From: Candidatus Fermentibacterota bacterium
Lineage (GTDB): Bacteria; Fermentibacterota; Fermentibacteria; Fermentibacterales; JCC-6
Assembly (NCBI GenBank): GCA_030607835.1
Contig: JAUWJE010000077.1
Location: 1 to 7,882 of the forward strand
Length of the DNA: 7,882 bases
Reading direction: 5' to 3'
Positions 1 to 7,000 of the stretch are shown here, piece after piece. The position numbers and the translations under genes were made by a program. The notes below the pieces were generated by a model that was not told the origin of the DNA, ran no database searches, and saw nothing but the letters and a program-made list of their open reading frames with translations. The number at the start of each line of letters is the position of its first letter. The first letter of the stretch is position 1.

Positions 1-206
1 AGAATTTTCTGATCGAGTGGGATACGATAATCACTGGTTACGGGTTCACGGTTGAAGATGACTATATCTATCTGCTCAACCGGATCACAGGGGAGGTTAT
101 GAGCTCGTACATGGTTCCAACTGCTCCTGGATATTTCTATCGAGAAGAAGACCGGCTCTACGTAAGGTGCTATAGCCGCGACTGTGAATTCGTCATTACC
201 AACTGA
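1..206 (+). CDS. 3' end of a beta-propeller-like protein (partial)
   Basis: The reading frame is open from base 3 to the TGA at 204-206 and gives about 67 C-terminal residues; the start lies outside the window. The stretch DDYIYLLNRITGEVM resembles one blade of a PQQ/WD40-like propeller (hydrophobic strand, Y-x-L, then a TGEV turn), and it is followed by a second strand pair, EDRLYVRCYS. The protein ends in FVITN, with no sorting domain of the kind seen in the two large proteins downstream. Too little is present to assign a function. The partial gene at the other end of the window also looks propeller-like, so the two may be relatives, but no direct alignment is possible because opposite ends are visible. 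The frame is well supported because the other two forward frames meet early stops; the propeller call is an inference from pattern. Confidence 0.6.
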   Translation, partial: NFLIEWDTIITGYGFTVEDDYIYLLNRITGEVMSSYMVPTAPGYFYREEDRLYVRCYSRDCEFVITN

Positions 207-252
207 TTAGAAGGTTAGCAGCCTCCGCATCTGATCGTATGGGAACGGATAA

Positions 253-267
253 CTTCCGTATCGGAAG
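253..267 (+). other. Perfect 6-bp inverted repeat overlapping the putative ribosome binding site of the peptidase gene
   Basis: CTTCCG, loop TAT, CGGAAG forms a perfect 6-bp stem with a 3-base loop. The right arm contains GGAAG, the only purine-rich ribosome-binding-like sequence upstream of the ATG at 282 (about 14 bases away, which is long). There is no T-tract, so it is not an intrinsic terminator. It could mask the ribosome site, or it could be chance within a decayed coding stretch, because the peptidase frame stays open through it. Confidence 0.4.
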
Positions 268-281
268 AAGAACTGGACGCG

Positions 282-1778
282 ATGGAAACGAATGGGGAGG
301 ACAGAACAGGAGAAAACCTTTACAATCTGAATAATATTTACAGGCTGCGTTTTGAAGGGGACATTGATGTCTGGGAACTATCAAATATGCTGGAAGAACT
401 TCCTGGCATAATGCTTGCAAAACCTGTACCTCTACCGCAGCCACTGCCTACTCCTCCGGATTACCAGGGGTCTCAGGGCTATCTGAAGGCAGCTTCTTTC
501 ACTCCTACAGGGATAGATGCCATATATGCATGGACACAACCTGGAGGTGAAGGCACAACCGTGACTGTCTGTGATCTGGAATACAGCTGGAACTACAACC
601 ATGCTGATATTACAAAGGCACTGGGATCGCAGATCAATACGAATGTTCACGATCCATTCGGCGACAATAATCATGGCACAGCGGTCATCGGGGAGATGGT
701 CTCGGATTTTAACGGGTGGGGTACAACAGGCATCTGTTGGGGAGCAACGCTAAAAACATGTGGAACTTACTACGGTGCTCCAAACTGGAATGTTCCCGGA
801 GCAATGATGGTGGCAATCTCGAAGCTGTCCGCTGGAGACGTGATTCTTCTTGGGCAGCAGTGGGAATACGTTCCAGGCTCACAGGACTATGTTCCTATTG
901 AGTGGTGGCTTAACTATTCACCGAATCCGCAGACAAATAACGGAGTTTACGCTGCCATTCAGACAGCAGTCGCAAATGGAATTCATGTTGTTGAAGCCGG
1001 GGGTAACGCGGTTAATGGCGGCGGTGTTAACATGGACGCGATGAACTGGTACGGTGACTGCGGATCCATGATTGTTGGAGCCGGAGGAGTTTATCCAGGG
1101 GGAACCTGGCCTGCAGGGGATCGTCAGAGGCTTTCGTACTCGAACTACGGGAGCAGATTCACATGTCAGGGATGGGGTGAGAATGTTGTTACAACAGGAT
1201 ATGGGTCCTTGTACAACGCTGAGGGTGTTAATTACTATTACACCTCTACATTCTCAGGAACCTCAAGCGCATCACCAATTGTAGCGGGTGCAGCAGCGGA
1301 TTGCGTAGGTTTCTGGGTAGCTAATGGAAACCCACCCGGTACTCTGACACCTTCGTTATTGAGAAATACGCTGGTTACTACCGGATCCCCTCAGTTGTAT
1401 CCACCCTCAGGCAACATAGGACCCCTGCCGAATCTTATGAGTGCGTTCGCTTATCTTCAAACAGTTGGAATAAAAGGTTCATCTGAATCCCAGCTGCAAT
1501 ACTCCGTGATTGTTTCTCCGAATCCATCATCTGAAAGTGTTGCATTCAACATTTATGGAATTACAGATATTCCTGTTGAACGCATATCGATTTATGACAT
1601 TTCAGGGCTCGTTATTACCGATCTTGATAGTTTTTCGTTGCAGGAGGGAAGTCAGGATACATTCCATTGGAACTGCTGTGACATGTATGGAAGGCGGATC
1701 AATTCCGGAATGTACATTATCAGGACGGAATGTGAGTATGGTTCTGTGACGGTTCCATTCATAATTCTCGAGAAATAG
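282..1778 (+). CDS. S8 family subtilisin-like serine peptidase with C-terminal sorting-type domain; N-terminus probably shortened
   Basis: A 498-residue endopeptidase of the subtilase family. Residues 15-50 look like the end of an inhibitory propeptide (NIYRLRFEGDIDVWEL, then a short helix and PGI..AKPVPLP). The catalytic domain spans about 65-395: Asp98 in VCDLEYSWNYNHADI, His131 in NNHGTAVIGE, oxyanion Asn242 in EAGGNAVNGG, and Ser328 in SGTSSASPIVAG, so the triad is complete. Residues 407-498 form an Ig-like FlgD/T9SS type A sorting-like domain (SPNP, SIYDISG, NSGMYIIR), which implies export and surface attachment or release. However, the protein starts without a signal peptide. The ATG at 282 is the first ATG in this frame; the frame is open back to a TAG at 216-218, and the residues just upstream (ITSVSEEELDA) still read like propeptide. 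CTG codons at 231 and 273 are the only other NTG options. The gene may have lost its 5' end. The family call is secure; functionality is not. Confidence 0.85.
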   Translation: METNGEDRTGENLYNLNNIYRLRFEGDIDVWELSNMLEELPGIMLAKPVPLPQPLPTPPDYQGSQGYLKAASFTPTGIDAIYAWTQPGGEGTTVTVCDLEYSWNYNHADITKALGSQINTNVHDPFGDNNHGTAVIGEMVSDFNGWGTTGICWGATLKTCGTYYGAPNWNVPGAMMVAISKLSAGDVILLGQQWEYVPGSQDYVPIEWWLNYSPNPQTNNGVYAAIQTAVANGIHVVEAGGNAVNGGGVNMDAMNWYGDCGSMIVGAGGVYPGGTWPAGDRQRLSYSNYGSRFTCQGWGENVVTTGYGSLYNAEGVNYYYTSTFSGTSSASPIVAGAAADCVGFWVANGNPPGTLTPSLLRNTLVTTGSPQLYPPSGNIGPLPNLMSAFAYLQTVGIKGSSESQLQYSVIVSPNPSSESVAFNIYGITDIPVERISIYDISGLVITDLDSFSLQEGSQDTFHWNCCDMYGRRINSGMYIIRTECEYGSVTVPFIILEK

Positions 1779-1863
1779 GAGCGAATAGTTACGGGTTGCA
1801 TTTATCATCCTTATGATGCAGGATTGAATCACTCAATTTCTAATTCAGCCGGGGGGATATGTT

Positions 1864-3264
1864 ATGGGCGGATTCTTTGGTGTTGTTTCAAAAGAGAGCT
1901 GTACTGAGGATTTATTCTATGGAACTGATTATCACTCACACCTCGGAACCATGAGGGGGGGGATGGCTGTAAGGAGTAACGAGGGAATCCACAGAGTGAT
2001 CCATGACATTACAAACGCACAATTCCGCTCAAAATTTGAGGATGATCTTCCTGATATGGAAGGATGGATGGGCATCGGAGTGATTAGCGATTTTGAAGAT
2101 CAGCCTCTGATAATCGGATCACATCTGGGGAAATACGCAATAGTAACTGTGGGCGTAATTAAGAACATTGATGAACTGGTTTCAAGGGTTTTTAAAAACA
2201 GAACCGGGCACTTTTCAGAGATGTCGGGTGCAGAGATTAATCCAACTGAAGTTGTTGCTATGCTTATAAATCAGGAGGAGTCATTTACTGCTGGACTTGC
2301 TCATGCCCAGGACGAAATTAAAGGTTCCTGTTCCATATTGCTTCTAACGGATGAAGGTATTTATGCATCGAGGGACAGACTTGGCAGAACTCCCATTGCT
2401 GTTGGGAGAAAAAGTGACGCCATGGCTGTGTCTTTTGAAACATGCACATTTCCCAATCTGGAATATGAATTTGTTCACAATCTCGGACCGGGAGAGATTG
2501 TTTACATTACAGAGGATGGGTTTGAGCAGAAAAAAGAACCAGGGGAAAGAATGCAGATATGTGCTTTTCTCTGGGTCTATTACGGTTATCCCGCTTCTAA
2601 TTACGAGGGAATTAATGTTGAAGATGTACGCAACAGATGTGGTGAGTGCCTGGCAAAAAGAGATGATGTGGAAGTTGACCTCGTAGCAGGTATACCCGAT
2701 TCGGGTACGGGTCATGCTGTTGGATACGCAAACTATTCAGGTTTTCCATACAGACGCCCATTTGTTAAATACACGCCAACCTGGCCGCGCAGCTTCATGC
2801 CACAGGATCAGAATGTGAGGGATGTCGTAGCAAGAATGAAACTGATTCCCATTCGAGAATTAATTCAGGATCAAAGACTTCTTTTCTGTGAGGATTCAAT
2901 CGTAAGAGGTACTCAGTTGCAGGATACCGTTAAGCGATTGTTTAACGCGGGAGCCGCTGAAATACATATGCGGCCAGCGTGTCCACCACTTGTATTCGGT
3001 TGTAAGTTTCTCAATTTCTCTCGTTCAAGATCAGTTCTGGATCTGGCAGGACGGAAGGCAATCAAGGAAATAGAGGGAACGGGAGATAAAGTACCGGATA
3101 AGTACCTTGACGTTAACTCTGAAGCATATGCGGAAATGGTAGAAAGAATACGAAAAAGGCTCCACTTGACTTCACTTTCCTACCAGCGGCTTGAAGACCT
3201 TGTAGAGGCAATTGGACTTCCAAAGGAAAAACTATGTACGTATTGCTTTGATGGAGTGGAGTAA
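1864..3264 (+). CDS. Cys-less amidophosphoribosyltransferase (PurF) paralogue
   Basis: A 466-residue cytosolic protein alignable end to end with PurF, the enzyme that makes phosphoribosylamine from PRPP and glutamine. The N-terminal Ntn-type glutaminase domain (about 1-225) begins MGGFFGVVS, so Gly stands where the catalytic Cys2 should be. Other glutamine-site motifs are also changed: HVRYAT corresponds to VISDFE, HNG to TVG, and SDTE to NPTE. The phosphoribosyltransferase domain is intact: PDSG at 278-281, the flexible-loop region KYTPTWPRSF at 302-311, and the PRPP loop FCEDSIVRGTQ at 341-351. Cys233, Cys380, Cys458 and Cys461 match the four Fe-S ligands of Bacillus-type PurF. From memory, MGGFFG-starting PurF homologues recur in Bacteroidetes and other anaerobes, so the Gly looks like a family trait rather than an error. 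A strong G-rich ribosome site (1851-1857) lies 6 bases before the ATG. The glutaminase is probably inactive; ammonia or another amine may be the acceptor. It leads the group with the cupin and YjbQ genes. Confidence 0.93.
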   Translation: MGGFFGVVSKESCTEDLFYGTDYHSHLGTMRGGMAVRSNEGIHRVIHDITNAQFRSKFEDDLPDMEGWMGIGVISDFEDQPLIIGSHLGKYAIVTVGVIKNIDELVSRVFKNRTGHFSEMSGAEINPTEVVAMLINQEESFTAGLAHAQDEIKGSCSILLLTDEGIYASRDRLGRTPIAVGRKSDAMAVSFETCTFPNLEYEFVHNLGPGEIVYITEDGFEQKKEPGERMQICAFLWVYYGYPASNYEGINVEDVRNRCGECLAKRDDVEVDLVAGIPDSGTGHAVGYANYSGFPYRRPFVKYTPTWPRSFMPQDQNVRDVVARMKLIPIRELIQDQRLLFCEDSIVRGTQLQDTVKRLFNAGAAEIHMRPACPPLVFGCKFLNFSRSRSVLDLAGRKAIKEIEGTGDKVPDKYLDVNSEAYAEMVERIRKRLHLTSLSYQRLEDLVEAIGLPKEKLCTYCFDGVE

Positions 3265-3291
3265 CAGAGACAACAGATATGAATTATCAAT

Positions 3292-3298
3292 GAGGGAG
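3292..3298 (+). promoter_or_regulatory. Ribosome binding site that points to a CTG start for the cupin gene
   Basis: GAGGGAG lies 5 bases upstream of CTG at 3304, an ideal distance. The in-frame TTG at 3349 has only AGAAGAA before it and would remove the conserved N-terminal strand. No ATG or GTG occurs in this frame between the stop at 3280-3282 and the cupin core. This site therefore decides the start. Confidence 0.65.
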
Positions 3299-3303
3299 TT
3301 ATT

Positions 3304-3570
3304 CTGAAAATAGAAGTAAGAAAACCGGATAAAACCGAAATAGAAGAATTGGATATATTTTCCTGGCCAATCTGGACATGCGAACCTTCCGAATTTGATT
3401 GGTGTTATGATGAACGGGAAACATGTTTTCTCCTTGAAGGAAACGTAACCGTCACGACAGATTCCGGCAGTGTTTCATTCGGTGCCGGGGATTTTGTCAT
3501 ATTTCCTGAGGGATTGGCCTGCCGATGGAAGATTCATAAGGCGGTCAGGAAACATTACAAATTCGGCTGA
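3304..3570 (+). CDS. Small cupin protein (Cupin_3/DUF861 type), apparent CTG start
   Basis: The product is 88 residues if CTG at 3304 is the start, reading (M)KIEVRKPDKTEIEEL and then FSWPIWTCEPSEFDWCYDE. This matches the usual layout and roughly 90-residue size of single-domain cupins of this type, which hold FSWPIW, an E-T/Q-C-x-x-LEG strand (39-46), a GAGD turn (60-63), FPEGL (67-71) and a final RKHYKFG. The classic HxH metal ligands of cupins are absent; Glu45, Cys41 and Cys73 are the polar residues at the expected pocket positions, so metal binding is uncertain. No substrate can be named. A start at TTG 3349 would give 73 residues and lose a conserved beta strand. The gene sits 39 bases after the PurF-like gene and 2 bases before yjbQ, which suggests co-translation. 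The family is clear; the role is unknown. Confidence 0.85.
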   Translation: MKIEVRKPDKTEIEELDIFSWPIWTCEPSEFDWCYDERETCFLLEGNVTVTTDSGSVSFGAGDFVIFPEGLACRWKIHKAVRKHYKFG

Positions 3571-3572
3571 GG

Positions 3573-4010
3573 ATGGAGATAACTCTGGTATACGGACAGA
3601 CACTAACGTTATCTACAAAGGGATTCTCAGATATCATCAACATTACAGATGAGGTCAGATCCACGATAGAATCATCCGGGATTACTGATGGGCTGGTTGC
3701 AGTCACCGTTATCGGTTCAACAGCCTCAATCACTACGATTGAATATGAACCGGCGCTTGTGGAGGATATGAAAGAACAGCTGGAGAAAATGGTATCTCAG
3801 ACAATTCGCTCAAGACATTCCGAAACCTGGGGTGATGATAATGGTTTTTCTCATCTGAGAGCTTCGCTTATGGGGCCGGGGATTACTCTGCCGATTGTAA
3901 ATGGAGATATCCTGACTGGAACCTGGCAGCAGATTGTGCTGATCGATCATGACAACAGACAACGCTCAAGAAAGGTCAGAGTACAGATTATTGGTGATCG
4001 GGAATTCTGA
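3573..4010 (+). CDS. yjbQ: YjbQ/UPF0047 family protein
   Basis: A 145-residue cytosolic protein that covers the whole family length (about 130-145). Signature blocks are present in order: LSTKGFSDIINITDEV (13-28), GSTASITTIEYEPAL (48-62), HSETWGDDNGFSHLRASL (82-99), GTWQQIVLIDHDNR (116-129) and VRVQIIG at the end. In the common NGHSH motif the first His is Phe92; His94 and Arg96 remain. I recall the NGFSH form in a subset of the family, so it need not mean loss of function. E. coli YjbQ was reported to have a weak thiamine phosphate synthase activity, but the real role of the family is unsettled. The ATG follows the cupin stop by only 2 bases, so the GAGG at 3569-3572 is too close to serve it. 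Translation coupled to the cupin, or a start at CTG 3585 preceded by GGAG at 3575-3578, are both possible. Confidence 0.92.
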   Translation: MEITLVYGQTLTLSTKGFSDIINITDEVRSTIESSGITDGLVAVTVIGSTASITTIEYEPALVEDMKEQLEKMVSQTIRSRHSETWGDDNGFSHLRASLMGPGITLPIVNGDILTGTWQQIVLIDHDNRQRSRKVRVQIIGDREF

Positions 4011-4056
4011 AACCGAAATATGATTACGTATTCTGTTCTTTATTGAAGGGGATTTA

Positions 4057-7000
4057 GTGAAAAACATTTTATTACTGCTGATAGTATTGATTTCCCTATC
4101 ATACAGCGAAGTACCCTCGTACATGATCTATTGCGACCAGGATGATTACAACGAGATGATCACGAACTGGCATGTTGAGGATATCGAGATAGACTGCACA
4201 GTAGTTCGTGATGATACTGTTTATACTGATGCAAGGATACGTCTTCGCGGAGACAGCTCAAGAGGCTATCCGAAGAAGTCATACCGAATCACTTTTTCGG
4301 ATTTTGATCCTCTCAATGGCAGAACAAGATGGAACTTCAACAGCGAGTATACCGATCATACGTATATCCATTCCTGGCTGTTTGCATGGATCATGGAACA
4401 ACTGGAGTATCCATGTTTTAAAGTAGATCATGCAAGATTGTATGTAAATGACAGTTATATAGGATTATATATTAAGACGGATCCTGTTGATGAGCAATTT
4501 CTTATAGAGAACGCGCTCGATCCGCAGGGAAATCTTTACAAGGCTGCGGTAGACGGCGCATGCCTCAGTATCTACGACAATGTTGATGAATTCTGGGATA
4601 AGAGAACGAACACTAGTGAAGGCTGGAATGATCTTTATGAACTTATCGATTATCTTGATCATGTACCGCCTGAAAGTCTTCATAGGGACATCAGTGAATG
4701 GTTTAATATTAACAGACTTCTGACAATTGTAGCGACGAACACTCTGACAAATAATTACAGTACTTATTACCACAATTACTTCATGTATCACGATGTGCAG
4801 GGTTCCGGCGTCTGGACAATGATGCCCTGGGATGTTGACAAGACGTTCGGTAGCTGGATAACCCGTGCTTTCAGTGCGGGGGTAAATGCTTTCTGGTACG
4901 ACAATCCTCTATTTGAGAAGATAATAATCAACCCTGTTCTGTTCGAACTGTACTTTGACAGAATGCAGAGCATTACCGATGAAGTCATTAATATCACCGT
5001 ACTTGGTCCGGTAATAGATTCCCTTGAACTGGCATTGGAACAGGCTGTGATCGATGATTTGATGGATGCCATAGATGTTGTCGAGTTCCATGAAGAAATT
5101 GAGATACTCAGGAACGATAGAATACCATTCAAGATGGATGCAATGCTTTCTCAATACGATAACGCTCCAAGACCGTTTCAGGCTCATCGCGGTGATACAC
5201 TGAGCCTTGGTGACAGGTTTATCTCATGGGAGAGTACAGAAGCACTGTCCGGAGAAGTTGTGAAGTACAACGTGTATCTTTCTACCAGTTTCGGATCACC
5301 GGATTCCATCGTACAGCATCATTATGGAATCAGTGACACATTCTTTACGTTCACTGATCTGGAACCGGACAGATATATCTGGACTGTTGAGGCTCAAGCA
5401 TCCAACTGGTACACTGAAGCTTACGATCACTGGAATCCCCTGACGGTAACTTCTGATTATACAGAATTGAGCGGGACACTCAGCGGAACAACATTCCTGC
5501 AGAAGAATAATTCTCCATATCTTATTACCGGGGATATATACATTCCATATGGATCTTCTCTTTATATCGAGGGCGGGGTGGATATACGAGTTGTTGGAGG
5601 GGTTGGATTCAATTGCTCCGGATCGTTGCGATCTGAAGGAAATTCCTCTGACTCCGTAAGGTTTCTTGCGAACATCAGTTCGGAATCCTGGAATGGGATA
5701 AGACTCTCCGGTGATGTGGCCGTATTCAGATATACATCCTTCACAAATTCAACAGGTTACGGTGGAGCTGGAAGCAACACAGCATGTATCTTGGCTTTGA
5801 ATACTGATCTGACCATGGAAAATTGCTCATTTTCATACAATGAAAGATGTATTCAGGTTTCAGGCGGATCCGCGACTCTGGACAGCTGTGATCTTACAGG
5901 CTGGAACACTGGAGAGCTATTCTTCATGGATGCAGGAGTATCAGCACTCATTGTAGACAGCAGATTTGGGAACATGATCAATCCACCAGCAAGTTATCAC
6001 GATGCTGTGGAATTTCAGAATTGCACTTACGGCGAATATGTTGTCAGGAATTGCGAAATATTCAACATTGCCGGAGATGGAATAGACCTTAACGGGAGCT
6101 TTCTGACTGCGGAGGATAATCTCATATGGGGAATTGAGGACAAGGGTTTCTCGATCGGTGTTAATCCAGGTGCGGGTAGCGGGACATCTGAGGTTACTCT
6201 GCTAAGACAGATCGTTCTTGACTGCTACGAAGGTATTTCCATAAAGGATGGATCTGTTGCTCTGATTGACAGATGTACTGTATTCAACTGCGAAACCGGC
6301 ATTCGCGCATATGAAAAAACAGCAGGGTATGGAGGAGGTTATGCTACTATCGTAGGATCCATAATAAGTGGCAATAATAAATTATTCAGTTTCGAAGATG
6401 GTGCGGTATCATCTGTGAATTACTGTCTGACAGGAAGCGATGAGCCGTGGCAAGGGCAGGGAAATATAGCTGCTGACCCCGGGTTTACCGGATGGGGGGA
6501 TCTGGATTTCCATTTGTCTTACACATCACCCTGCATTGATTCAGGTGACCCTTCAGTGAACGATCCGGATGGAACCAGATCGGATATGGGTGCCCTGTTC
6601 TATCCGCAGGTATTCGAAGGACTTGTGATAAACGAACTCCAGTCCAGGAATGAAACAACAATTGCTGATGAATATGGCGAGTACGATGACTGGCTTGAAA
6701 TATACAATGGTTCAGAATACGATTGTGATCTGAGCTGGGCATACCTGTCGGATGACCCCAGCAATCTATCTCGCTATCGTTTTCCCGCAGGCTCTGTTAT
6801 TCCGTCAGGAGGCTATCTTGTTGTATGGGCTGATGGAAACTGTTGGCAGAACGGTTATCATCTTCCATGGCGGCTTTCCGGTGAACGAGACAGCCTTTAT
6901 TTCTCAAGACAGCCTGTTGAGTCAGGCAGGCTTCTTCGAGGAGTGGACACCGCACCCGCACCGGAATTGATTGACAGCATCACTTTCGGGATAATTGAAC

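Noticed and set aside
204..218. Recoding of the in-frame TGA (204) and TAG (216) to fuse the propeller gene with the peptidase
   Set aside because: Two different stops lie 12 bases apart, and other genes here end with TGA and TAG exactly at family C-termini, so readthrough or an alternative code is not supported.
196..444. Open frame of 82 codons on the minus strand across the peptidase 5' region
   Set aside because: It overlaps clear peptidase coding sequence, shows no recognisable domain and has a composition typical of an antisense shadow.
1789..1817. Possible promoter for the PurF-like gene: TATGAT at 1812-1817 with TTACGG 17 bases upstream
   Set aside because: The -10-like hexamer is good but the -35-like hexamer matches poorly, and promoter consensus for this lineage is unknown. 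One hexamer in AT-rich spacer is weak evidence.
1797..1820. Inverted repeat (TGCAT ... ATGCA with an inner ATCAT-CCTT-ATGAT alternative) after the peptidase gene, considered as a terminator
   Set aside because: The stems are short, A/T-rich and mutually exclusive, and no T-tract follows, so an intrinsic terminator is not supported.
1867..1869. Sequencing error turning a catalytic Cys (TGC) into Gly (GGC) in the PurF-like gene
   Set aside because: A single-base change would explain it, but other glutamine-site residues are also altered and similar MGGFFG starts are remembered from other genomes, so the Gly is likely genuine.
2344..2715. Open frame of 123 codons on the minus strand inside the PurF-like gene
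   Set aside because: It lies wholly within a strongly conserved gene on the other strand and has no domain features.
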